Shown here in pieces: positions 9,255-17,171 of a DNA stretch of 64,000 bases (within the stretch, counting starts at the first letter, position 1; the number at the start of each line of letters is the position of its first letter). The position numbers and the translations under genes are program-made. The stretch covers positions 3,224,001-3,288,000 of the forward strand of contig NZ_FMHV01000002.1 of assembly GCF_900091465.1 (NCBI RefSeq), given 5' to 3'. The DNA is from Micromonospora rhizosphaerae (GTDB taxonomy: Bacteria > Actinomycetota > Actinomycetes > Mycobacteriales > Micromonosporaceae). The notes beneath the pieces are model-generated. The model had not been told where the DNA came from, did not search any database, and worked only from the letters and a program-made list of their open reading frames with translations.

Positions 9255-9271
9255 CTGTCAGGCCCCGCGTC

Positions 9272-9288
9272 TACTGTCAGGTGCTGTG
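9272..9288 (+). promoter_or_regulatory. putative leaderless promoter of recN
   Basis: A -10-like TACTGT (9272-9277) sits 9 nt ahead of the GTG start codon at 9286, with no Shine-Dalgarno between. This places the expected transcription start at or beside the start codon. CTGTCAGG also occurs just upstream (9255-9262), giving a short direct repeat. The same TACTGT-to-GTG arrangement precedes scpA. Confidence 0.5.
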
Positions 9289-11043
9289 CTGGAAGAGCTG
9301 CGCATCACCGGACTGGGCGTCATCGAGGACACCACGCTGCCGTTGACCGGCGGGATGAACGTCATCACCGGCGAGACCGGTGCGGGCAAGACCATGGTGG
9401 TGACCGGCCTCGGCCTGCTCTTCGGCGGACGGGCCGACGCCGGGCGGGTCCGTGCCGAGCCGGGCCGGGCGGTGGTGGAGGGCCGACTGCGCCTCGACGG
9501 CCGGGTGGCGGAGACCGTGCACGCCCGGATCACCGACGCCGGCGGCGAGCCGGACGAGGACGGCTCCCTGCTGCTGAGCCGTACCGTCACCGTGGAGGGT
9601 CGCTCCCGGGCGCACCTGGGCGGCCGGAGCATGCCGGTGTCGATGCTCGGCGAGGTCGGCGAGCAGGTGGTGGCCGTGCACGGGCAGTCCGACCAGCTCC
9701 GGTTGCTGCGGCCGGCTGAGCAGCGGGCCGCGCTGGACCGCTTCGCCGGCTCCGAGCACGAGAAGCTGCTCGACGCACTGCGCGAGGCGTACACCCGGTG
9801 GCGGGCGGTGGTGGACGACCTGGCCGACCGGCGGCGCAACGCGCGCGAGCGCAACCAGGAGGCCGATCTGCTCCGGCTCGGCCTGGACGAGATCACCAGG
9901 GTCGACCCGCAGCCCGGCGAGGACGACGAACTGAAGGCGGAGGCGCAGCGCCTGGAGCACGCCGAGGGGCTGCGCACCGCGGCGCAGCTGGCGCACCAGT
10001 GCGTCGCGAGCGGGGTGGAGGCGGCCGAGGAGACCCCCGACGCCACCGCGCTGCTGGGCACCGCGCGGCGCACCCTGGAGGCGCAGGCCGGCACCGATCC
10101 CGCCCTCGGTGAGCTGGCGCTCCGGCTGGAGGAGGCGGCCACGCTGGTCACCGACGTCTCCGCCGAGCTGTCCGCGTACCTGGCCGCGCTGGACGCCGAC
10201 CCGGCCCGGTTGCAGGCCATCTACGAGCGGCGGGCCGCGCTGCGCGGGCTGACCCGCAAGTACGCGGACGACGTCGACGGGGTGATCGCCTGGGCCGAGC
10301 GGGCCCGCACCCGGCTGTCCGACCTCGACACCTCCGACGAGCTGCTGGACGAGCTGGACCGGGAGGCGGCCCGGCTGGCCGGTGAGGTGGCCGAGCTGGC
10401 CGGGCGGGTCTCCACCTCCCGGCAGGAGGCGGCGGTCCGCTTCGCCGAGCAGGTCACCGTCGAGCTGGCCGGGCTGGCCATGCCGCACGCCCGGATCGAG
10501 GTGGCGGTGCTGCCCCGGCCGGTCGGCCGGGCCGAGCCGAGCCTGCCGGTCAACGGCGTCGAGGCCGGCGTCGGCCCGGACGGCGCGGACGAGGTGGAGC
10601 TGCGCCTGCTGGCCCACCCCGGCGCGCCGTCGCTGCCGTTGCAGCGCGGCGCCTCCGGCGGCGAGCTGTCCCGGGTGATGCTCGCCATCGAGGTGGTCTT
10701 CGCCGGCTCCGGCGGCCCGCCCACCCTGGTCTTCGACGAGGTGGACGCGGGCGTCGGCGGGCAGGCGGCGGTGGAGATCGGCCGCCGGCTGGCCCGGCTG
10801 GCCCGCAGCCACCAGGTGTTGGTGGTCACCCACCTGCCGCAGGTGGCCGCGTTCGCCGACCGGCACCTGGTGGTGGCGAAGGACACCGGGGGAGCCGTAA
10901 CCACCAGCGGGGTGCGTGTGGTGGAGGACACTGAGCGGGCCCGGGAGCTGGCCCGGATGCTGGCGGGTTTGCCCGATTCTGACCTGGGTATCGCGCATGC
11001 GGAGGAACTCCTGGCCGTGGCGGCCAAGGAAAGGCGTCCGTGA
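9286..11043 (+). CDS. recN: DNA repair protein RecN
   Basis: 585 aa, an SMC-like ATPase that promotes double-strand-break repair with RecA. The Walker A motif GETGAGKT lies at residues 29-36. The central region is two long coiled coils (RNARERNQEADLLRLG, about 180-360). The ABC signature ASGGELSRVMLAIE is near 460 and Walker B (LVFDEVDAG, D484) follows, with the H-loop VVTHLPQVA after it. Length is normal. The GTG start has no ribosome-binding site and appears leaderless. RecN is typically SOS-induced, but I found no clear LexA box by eye. Confidence 0.96.
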   Translation: MLEELRITGLGVIEDTTLPLTGGMNVITGETGAGKTMVVTGLGLLFGGRADAGRVRAEPGRAVVEGRLRLDGRVAETVHARITDAGGEPDEDGSLLLSRTVTVEGRSRAHLGGRSMPVSMLGEVGEQVVAVHGQSDQLRLLRPAEQRAALDRFAGSEHEKLLDALREAYTRWRAVVDDLADRRRNARERNQEADLLRLGLDEITRVDPQPGEDDELKAEAQRLEHAEGLRTAAQLAHQCVASGVEAAEETPDATALLGTARRTLEAQAGTDPALGELALRLEEAATLVTDVSAELSAYLAALDADPARLQAIYERRAALRGLTRKYADDVDGVIAWAERARTRLSDLDTSDELLDELDREAARLAGEVAELAGRVSTSRQEAAVRFAEQVTVELAGLAMPHARIEVAVLPRPVGRAEPSLPVNGVEAGVGPDGADEVELRLLAHPGAPSLPLQRGASGGELSRVMLAIEVVFAGSGGPPTLVFDEVDAGVGGQAAVEIGRRLARLARSHQVLVVTHLPQVAAFADRHLVVAKDTGGAVTTSGVRVVEDTERARELARMLAGLPDSDLGIAHAEELLAVAAKERRP

Positions 11044-11161
11044 CGCCGGGTTTGTGAGCGCAAGCACACCGGCACGCCCTCCCGTGTGCTTCCCTGGGTA
11101 GGCGGCCCTGCTCAGGCATGTCGCGACAGCAATACCTGCCTCACATGCCAGGATGGTCACG

Positions 11162-12340
11162 ATGCGTCTACCCACGTTGCGCCGGACCCGGAACGCGGTA
11201 CCGGGCTCAGTCCTCGGCACCGCGCGCCTCGACCGCCGCACCAAGCGGCTCGTCGGTCGGCTCCGACCCGGCGACATCGCAGTCATCGACCACGTCGACC
11301 TGGACCGGGTCGCGGCGGACTCGCTGGTGGCCGTCGGCGTCGCCGCGGTGCTGAACGCCAAGCCCTCCGTCTCCGGGCGCTACCCAAACCTCGGTCCCGA
11401 GGTGCTGGTCGCGGCCGGGATCCCGCTCCTCGACGACCTCGGGGAGTGCGTCTTCGAGCAGATCCGCGAGGGCGATTTCGTCCGGATCGAGGGCAACACG
11501 GTCTTCGTCGGCGAGGAGCCGGTGGCGCACGGCACCCTCCAGGACGCCGAGACGGTGGCCAAGGCGATGGCGGACGCCCGGGAGGGGCTCTCGGTCCAGC
11601 TGGAGGCGTTCGCCGCCAACACCATGGACTACCTCAAGCAGGAACGCGACCTGCTGCTGGACGGCGTCGGCGTACCGGAGATCCAGACCCAGCTCCAGGG
11701 CCGGCACTGCCTGATCGTGGTCCGGGGCTACGACTACAAGGCCGACCTGGACGTGCTGCGCCCGTACATCCGGGAGTTCAAGCCGGTGCTCGTCGGCGTG
11801 GACGGCGGCGCGGACGCCCTGGTCGAGGCGGGCTACACGCCCGACATGATCATCGGCGACATGGACTCGGTCACCGACGACGTGCTGCGCTGCGGCGCCG
11901 AGGTGATCGTGCACGCCTACCCGGACGGGCGGGCGCCCGGACTCGCCCGGGTCAACGAGCTGGGTGTGCCGGCCATCACCTTCCCCGCCGCGGCGACCAG
12001 CGAGGACCTGGCCATGCTGCTGGCCGACGAGAAGGGCGCCTCGCTGCTGGTGGCCGTCGGCACCCACGCCACGCTGGTCGAGTTCCTCGACAAGGGCCGG
12101 GGCGGCATGGCCTCGACCTTCCTGACCCGGTTGAAGGTCGGCGGCAAGCTGGTCGACGCCAAGGGGGTGAGCCGGCTCTACCGGCAGAGCATCTCCGGCT
12201 CCTCGCTGCTGCTGCTGGTCCTCTCGGCGGTGGCCGCGATGGCCTCCGCGGTGGCGGTCTCCACCGTCGGCAAGGCGTATTTGGGCGTGGTCTCCGAATG
12301 GTGGGACAATTTCGTGTTCCAACTCGGCCAGCTCTTCTAG
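11162..12340 (+). CDS. steA: SteA-like cytokinetic / cell-envelope protein
   Basis: 392 aa from ATG 11162 (an in-frame ATG at 11153 is less well placed; AGGA is 8 nt before 11162). The central part is a thiamine-pyrophosphokinase-like domain: GVDGGADALVEAGYTPDMI and GDMDSVTDD (about residues 218-245). The C-terminus has one membrane helix (SSLLLLVLSAVAAMASAVAV, about 345-365). In Corynebacterium glutamicum SteA and SteB form a membrane complex that promotes cell separation through RipA. The downstream gene encodes the SteB/MctB partner 28 nt away. TPK enzyme activity is not expected. Confidence 0.88.
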   Translation: MRLPTLRRTRNAVPGSVLGTARLDRRTKRLVGRLRPGDIAVIDHVDLDRVAADSLVAVGVAAVLNAKPSVSGRYPNLGPEVLVAAGIPLLDDLGECVFEQIREGDFVRIEGNTVFVGEEPVAHGTLQDAETVAKAMADAREGLSVQLEAFAANTMDYLKQERDLLLDGVGVPEIQTQLQGRHCLIVVRGYDYKADLDVLRPYIREFKPVLVGVDGGADALVEAGYTPDMIIGDMDSVTDDVLRCGAEVIVHAYPDGRAPGLARVNELGVPAITFPAAATSEDLAMLLADEKGASLLVAVGTHATLVEFLDKGRGGMASTFLTRLKVGGKLVDAKGVSRLYRQSISGSSLLLLVLSAVAAMASAVAVSTVGKAYLGVVSEWWDNFVFQLGQLF

Positions 12341-12368
12341 CTCCCCGACTGATCAAGAGGCTGCAAGC

Positions 12369-13310
12369 GTGATCAATTTCCGCTACCACGTGGTGTCCCT
12401 GACCGCGGTCTTCCTGGCGTTGGCGATCGGCCTGGTGGTCGGCACGGCTGCCCTGAACGGGCCGGTCGCCGACTCGCTCAAGGAGAACGTCAACGCGCTG
12501 CGCAAGGACAACCAGCAGATGCGCCAGTCGGTCAACGCCATGCAGAAGGAGCTGGAGGGCGAAGAGGACTTCGCGGCGGAGATGGCGCAGGTCGTCCTGC
12601 CCGGCAAGCTCACCGGGCGGCGCGTGCTGGTGATCACCCTGCCCAGCGGCCGGGAGCAAACCGAGGGCGTGCTGAAGATGCTCCAGCTGGCCGGGGCGAA
12701 CGTGACCGGCCGGGTCGACCTGCAGGACAAGTTCATCAACCCGGACAGCAACAACAACCTGCTGGAGCTGGCCGTCACGGCCGCCCGCCCGAACAGCGCC
12801 CCCACCGCCGGGCTGCCCGGCAACGGGCACGGCGTGGAGACCTCCAGCGCGCTGCTGGCCAGCATTCTGCTCGACCGGGCGCAGGGCACGCCGCCGGTCT
12901 CCGACGCGGACCGCAGGGCTGTAATGTCGGCGTACTCCAACTCCGGATACCTCACCACCGAGGACAAGGTCACCGGGGCGGCCGAGGCGGTCGTCCTGGT
13001 CAGCGGCCAGCCGTACGTGGACAAGGACTCGGCGAAGAAGGACGAGTCGGTGGTGAAGGTCGCCGAGCAGTTCGACCGCAGCGGCGCGATCGTGGTCGGC
13101 GGCAACGGCTCGGCCGGCGGCAACGTGGTCGCCGTGGTTCGCGGCGACGCGGTGCTCTCCCAGACCATCTCCACGGTCGACAACGCCAACACCGTCCAGG
13201 GTCAGCTGGTCACCGCGCTCGCGCTGGTGCAGCAGCTGACCGAGAAGAAGGCCGGCCAGTACGGCGTGGGCGACAACGCTGCCGGGCTGCTGCCTAAACT
13301 GCCCCAGTGA
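12369..13310 (+). CDS. mctB: SteB / MctB-like membrane protein
   Basis: 313 aa. Starts GTG (INFRYHVVSLTAVFLALAIG), one membrane helix at residues 5-28, then an extracytoplasmic coiled coil (LKENVNALRKDNQQMRQSVN, about 36-65). The rest is an alpha/beta domain. The M. tuberculosis homologue (Rv1698) was described as a copper transporter or channel (MctB). The corynebacterial homologue SteB works with SteA in division. Close spacing to steA supports the second role here. Its TGA stop is embedded in the GTGAGCG that begins an 80-bp repeat. Confidence 0.88.
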   Translation: MINFRYHVVSLTAVFLALAIGLVVGTAALNGPVADSLKENVNALRKDNQQMRQSVNAMQKELEGEEDFAAEMAQVVLPGKLTGRRVLVITLPSGREQTEGVLKMLQLAGANVTGRVDLQDKFINPDSNNNLLELAVTAARPNSAPTAGLPGNGHGVETSSALLASILLDRAQGTPPVSDADRRAVMSAYSNSGYLTTEDKVTGAAEAVVLVSGQPYVDKDSAKKDESVVKVAEQFDRSGAIVVGGNGSAGGNVVAVVRGDAVLSQTISTVDNANTVQGQLVTALALVQQLTEKKAGQYGVGDNAAGLLPKLPQ

Positions 13311-13386
13311 GCGAGCGGAGCGAGCGAGCCATCGGGCGCAGTAGCGTGGCGCGTCGCGCCGCCAGGGAGCGGAGCGAGGCGGCGGC
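13307..13386 (+). repeat. 80-bp GTGAGCG-bounded intergenic repeat, copy A
   Basis: The unit starts with GTGAGCGAGCGGAGCGAGCG over the mctB stop codon and ends exactly 80 bp later at another GTGAGCG (13387). It contains CCATCGGGCGCAGTAGCG, a GC-rich hairpin core (GCGCGTCGCGCC) and a GGAGCGGAGCGAGGCGGC tail. It differs from the tandem copies at 21,484 by about six bases. It looks like a REP-type element dispersed in this genome. Confidence 0.8.
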
Positions 13387-13451
13387 GTGAGCGGCCGACC
13401 GCTGTCCGGTCTGCACCGCATCACGTACGGCATCCGGGTTGGAGGGGTCGC

Positions 13452-14318
13452 GTGAGCAGGTTGGGTCGGCTGCTGGCCGCCGGCGCGGGGGCGGTCGCCG
13501 CCCGGTACGTGCTGCGCGAGGTGCGTACCGCCCCGGTCGGGCCGGCGCTGGAACGGACCAACTTCCGCGGCCGGACGGTGACCCTGGCCGCCGGTCCCGC
13601 CCTGGCCGTGGGCGCCGCCGGGGCGAGCGCGCTCGGCGCCTCCAGCGTCCCCTCCGGCGCCGCCGCGCTGCTCGCCGGGCTCGGCGCGGGGGCGGTCGGG
13701 CTCTACGACGACGTGGTCGGCGCGCGCCCCGAGCAGAAGACCGCCAAGGGCTTCACCGGGCACCTCGCCGCACTCCGCGAGGGGCGGGTCACCGCCGGCC
13801 TGGTGAAGATCGTCGCGGTCGGCGCCGCCGGCCTCGGCGCGGCGGCGCTGCTCGCCGCGGACCCCCGGGTCGCCGCCCACCCGAGCCGGCAGCGCCACGG
13901 CACCCTCGGTCGCGGGCTCGACGTGCTGCTCGGCGCCGGCGTGGTGGCCGGCACGGCCAACCTGCTCAACCTGCTCGACCTGCGCCCCGGCCGGGCGCTG
14001 AAGTCCGGGATGCTGCTCGGCGCGCCGCTGGCCGGCGGACCGCACGGCGGCATCGCCGGCGGCGCGGTCGGCGCCGCCGCCGGGCTGATCCGCGACGACC
14101 TCGACGAGCGGGTCATGCTCGGCGACAGTGGCGCCAACGCCCTCGGCGCGTTGCTCGGCGTGAGCATGGCCGCACGGACCGGCCCGCTCGGCCGGGCCGG
14201 CATCCTCGCCGCGCTCGCCGCGCTCACCGCGGCCAGCGAGAAGGTCAGCTTCACCCAGGTGATCCAGCGGACCCCGGGGCTGCGGGAACTCGACGCGCTG
14301 GGCCGACGCGCCGACTGA
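13452..14318 (+). CDS. MraY/WecA-like glycosyl-phosphate transferase superfamily protein
   Basis: 288 aa, multi-pass and Ala/Gly-rich. It keeps signature motifs of polyprenyl-phosphate phospho-sugar transferases: YDDVVG (about 93-98), the following K in AKGFTGHL, NLLNLLDLRPGRALK (about 173-188) and GDSGANALGALLG (about 222-234). The enzyme family moves a phospho-sugar onto a lipid carrier at the membrane. It has fewer helices than MraY, so the substrate is open. GTG 13452 has TTGGAGGGG 6 nt upstream. murJ follows 1 nt after its stop, consistent with lipid-linked envelope synthesis. Confidence 0.75.
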   Translation: MSRLGRLLAAGAGAVAARYVLREVRTAPVGPALERTNFRGRTVTLAAGPALAVGAAGASALGASSVPSGAAALLAGLGAGAVGLYDDVVGARPEQKTAKGFTGHLAALREGRVTAGLVKIVAVGAAGLGAAALLAADPRVAAHPSRQRHGTLGRGLDVLLGAGVVAGTANLLNLLDLRPGRALKSGMLLGAPLAGGPHGGIAGGAVGAAAGLIRDDLDERVMLGDSGANALGALLGVSMAARTGPLGRAGILAALAALTAASEKVSFTQVIQRTPGLRELDALGRRAD

Positions 14319-14319
14319 C

Positions 14320-16017
14320 GTGAAGAACCCGGCACCCCTCGCCGGCGCCGGCCGCGTGGCCGGGGCGGCCGCCCTCATCGCCGTACTCACCGTGGTCAGC
14401 CGGCTCGCCGGCTTCGGTCGTACCGCCGTCTTCACCTGGACGCTGGCGCAGACGGACCTCGGCGGCGCCTACGTGGTGGCGAACAACCTCCCGAACTTCA
14501 TCTTCGAGATCGTCGCCGGCGGGGCGCTGGCCAGCCTGGTCGTACCGCTGCTGGCGGGTGCCGTGGAGGCCGGTGACCGGCGCGCGGTGGCCGCCACCGC
14601 GGGCGCGCTGCTGACCTGGACGCTCAGCCTGCTGGTGCCGCTGGCGCTGCTCGTGGGACTGCTCGCCGACCCGCTGATCGGGCTGCTCGGCCCCGGCCTC
14701 AGCGCCGAGCAGCAGCAGGCCGGCGTCCGGATGCTGCGGGTCTTCGCGCCGCAACTGCCGCTCTACGGCGTCGGCATCGTGCTCACCGGGGTCCTCCAGG
14801 CGCACCGGCGGTTCGCCTGGCCGGTCATCGCGCCGCTGCTCTCCAGCGTCACCGTCATCGCGGTGTACCTGGGCTTCACCGCCGCCGAGGGGCGGCTGGC
14901 CAGCGTCGGCGAGGTCAGCCGCGCCGGCGAGCTGCTGCTCTCCGGTGGCACCACGCTGGGCGTGGTGGTGCTCTCGCTCTGCCTGCTCGTCCCGCTGCGC
15001 CGGCTGGGGCTGCGGCTGCGGCCGGGCTACCGGTTCCCCGCCGACGCCCGGGCCCGGGTCGGCGCGCTGGCGGTCGCCGGCGTGGTGACCGTCACCGCGC
15101 AGCAGATCGCCCTCATCGTCAGCCTCAACCAGGTCACCTACGGCCCGGTCGCCAACCCGGGGGTCTACAACCTCGCGCAGACCATCTACTTCCTGCCGTG
15201 GGCGGTGCTGGCCGTGCCGCTGGCCGTGGCCGCGTACCCGACGCTGGCCGCCGCCCGCGCGGCCGGGGACGAGCGCACGTACCGGGAGACCCTCGCCCCG
15301 GCGGTCCGCGGCGTGGTCCTGTTCAGCCTGTTGGGCGCCGCCGCCCTGATCGGCACCGCAGTTCCGGTGGGGCACTTCTTCTTCGAACCGGCGGCGGCCT
15401 CGACGGCGGCCGCCGCGATCGCCGGGTTCGCGCCCGGCCTGCTCGGCTACGGCCTCTTCGCCGTGCTCACCCGGGCCCTCTACGCCCGTGGCGAGACCCG
15501 GACGGCGACTCTCGCCACGGCGGTCGGCTGGCTGACCGTACCGGTGGCGGCGGTGCTCCTCGGGCACCTCCTGCCGCTGGCCGACCGGGTACTCGCGGTG
15601 ACCCTCGCCACCTCCGTCGGCATGCTGCTCCTCGGCGCCCTGCTGATCGCGGCGGTGGTCCGGTCGGCCGGTCGCGCGGTACTGTCCGGCATTGGCCGGG
15701 CCACGGCGGCCGGTCTGCTCGCCGGCGCGCTCGCCGGGCTCGGCGGGGCCGCCACCTCCCGCTGGCTCGCCGGGCTGGGCGACGGGACCCCGACGACATC
15801 CGAGGCGCTCGTTCAGGGCATGCTGTCCGGGGTCGTGGTCGGCGCCCTGTTCATCGCCGTCGCCTGGCTGATCGACGAACGGGACGTGCGGCCGCTGCTC
15901 ACCGCCGTGCTCCGCCGGGTGGGAGGCCGACGACGCCCGCCGACCGGTGCCGGCGGCACGCAGCAGGACCAGATTCCCCCGGACCGGGGTGACGGGAAGG
16001 AGACGGTTTCCCCATGA
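14320..16017 (+). CDS. murJ: MurJ/MviN-type lipid II flippase
   Basis: 565 aa with about 14 hydrophobic helices. The start GTG 14320 lies one base after the stop of the MraY-like gene. Motifs typical of MviN proteins are present: VVSRLAGFGRTAVF (about 20-33), ANNLPNFIFEIVAGGALASL (about 49-68) and GLLGYGLFAVLTRALYARGE (about 373-392). MurJ flips lipid II to the outer membrane face for peptidoglycan synthesis (MOP exporter superfamily). The C-terminal 40 residues are basic and cytosolic. It overlaps the next gene by 4 nt (ATGA). Confidence 0.93.
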   Translation: MKNPAPLAGAGRVAGAAALIAVLTVVSRLAGFGRTAVFTWTLAQTDLGGAYVVANNLPNFIFEIVAGGALASLVVPLLAGAVEAGDRRAVAATAGALLTWTLSLLVPLALLVGLLADPLIGLLGPGLSAEQQQAGVRMLRVFAPQLPLYGVGIVLTGVLQAHRRFAWPVIAPLLSSVTVIAVYLGFTAAEGRLASVGEVSRAGELLLSGGTTLGVVVLSLCLLVPLRRLGLRLRPGYRFPADARARVGALAVAGVVTVTAQQIALIVSLNQVTYGPVANPGVYNLAQTIYFLPWAVLAVPLAVAAYPTLAAARAAGDERTYRETLAPAVRGVVLFSLLGAAALIGTAVPVGHFFFEPAAASTAAAAIAGFAPGLLGYGLFAVLTRALYARGETRTATLATAVGWLTVPVAAVLLGHLLPLADRVLAVTLATSVGMLLLGALLIAAVVRSAGRAVLSGIGRATAAGLLAGALAGLGGAATSRWLAGLGDGTPTTSEALVQGMLSGVVVGALFIAVAWLIDERDVRPLLTAVLRRVGGRRRPPTGAGGTQQDQIPPDRGDGKETVSP

Positions 16018-17171
16018 CCGACGCGACGTCGGCATCCCGCTGGCCCGGCTCCGTCGCCCTGGTGCTCGCCTCCAGCACCGGCGGGGTGGGGCAGCATATC
16101 CGCTCGGTGGCCCGGGGCCTGACCGCGGCCGGTGCCTCCGTGCTGGTCTGCGGCCCGGCCGCCACCCAGGACCAGTTCGACTTCACCGCGGTCGGCGCCC
16201 GGTTCGCGGCGGTGGAGATCCCGGCCAGTCCGACCCCGGCCGACGCGCGGGCCGTCGCCGCGCTGCGCCGGGCCCTCGCCGACACACCCGTCCAGGTCGT
16301 CCACGCGCACGGGCTGCGGGCCGGTCTGGTCGCCGTCCTCGCCCGCCCGGCCGCCCCGCTGGTGGTCACCTGGCACAACGCCGTGCTCGCCGGCGGCCTG
16401 CGCGGCCAGCTCTCCCGGCTCGCCGAGCGGGCCGTGGCGCGCTCCGCCCGGGTGGCGCTGGGCGCCTCCGCCGACCTGGTCGAGCGGGCCGCCGCGCTCG
16501 GCGCGACCGACGCCCGGCTGGCCCCGGTCGCCGCGCCCGCCCTGCCCGCGCCGCGCCGCCGCCGGGCCGCCGTCCGCGCCGAGTTCGGCGTGTCCCCCGA
16601 CCGGCCGCTGATCCTCTCGGTGGGTCGACTGCACCCGCAGAAGCGGTACGACGTGCTGGTCGACGCCGCCGCCCGGTGGCGTACCCGGAACCCGGCGCCC
16701 GCTGTGGTGATCGCCGGCAGCGGCCCCGCGTACCTCCAGCTCGCCGCCCGGATCTCGGCCGCCCGGGCGCCGGTGACCCTGCTCGGGCATCGCACCGACG
16801 TGGCCGACCTGCTCGCCGGCGCCGACCTGGCGGTGGTCACCAGCGACTGGGAGGCGCGTCAACTCTTCGCCCAGGAGGCGCTGCGCGCCGGCGTACCCCT
16901 GGTGGCGACCGCGGTGGGCGGCCTGCCGGAGCTGGTCGGCGACGCGGCGGTGCTGGTCCCGGCCGGCGACGTCGACGCGGTGGACAGCGCGGTACGCGAG
17001 CTGCTCGACGATGAGGCCCGCCGGGCCGAGCTGGCGCGCCGGGGCGCCGGCCGGGCCGCGACCTGGCCCACCGAGGCGGACACCGTCGCCGCGCTGGTCG
17101 CCGTCTACGCCGAGCTGGCCCCGGCCGCCCCCGGTACCGCCGCGACCGACCCGTCGACGGGACGCCGGTGA
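16014..17171 (+). CDS. GT4 family glycosyltransferase
   Basis: 385 aa with the GT-B fold. The N-terminal Rossmann half begins ASSTGGVGQHIRSVARGL (about residues 20-37). The C-terminal half has ILSVGRLHPQKRYDVLVDAA (about 200-219) and the donor-binding E-x7-E motif in WEARQLFAQEALRAGVPLVA (about 281-300). It transfers a nucleotide-activated sugar with retention of configuration. ATGA overlap with murJ and GTGA overlap with the next gene indicate tight translational coupling within an envelope-assembly operon. Acceptor unknown; a membrane lipid or envelope polymer is likely from context. Confidence 0.88.
   Translation: MTDATSASRWPGSVALVLASSTGGVGQHIRSVARGLTAAGASVLVCGPAATQDQFDFTAVGARFAAVEIPASPTPADARAVAALRRALADTPVQVVHAHGLRAGLVAVLARPAAPLVVTWHNAVLAGGLRGQLSRLAERAVARSARVALGASADLVERAAALGATDARLAPVAAPALPAPRRRRAAVRAEFGVSPDRPLILSVGRLHPQKRYDVLVDAAARWRTRNPAPAVVIAGSGPAYLQLAARISAARAPVTLLGHRTDVADLLAGADLAVVTSDWEARQLFAQEALRAGVPLVATAVGGLPELVGDAAVLVPAGDVDAVDSAVRELLDDEARRAELARRGAGRAATWPTEADTVAALVAVYAELAPAAPGTAATDPSTGRR

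Noticed and set aside
11976..14435. Long leftward frame (819 codons) opposite steA, mctB and the MraY-like gene
   Set aside because: It spans three real genes and an intergenic repeat, has no domain, and shows shadow composition.
15328..15335. CTGTTGGG inside murJ
   Set aside because: A single isolated copy in a conserved coding sequence, about what chance predicts.
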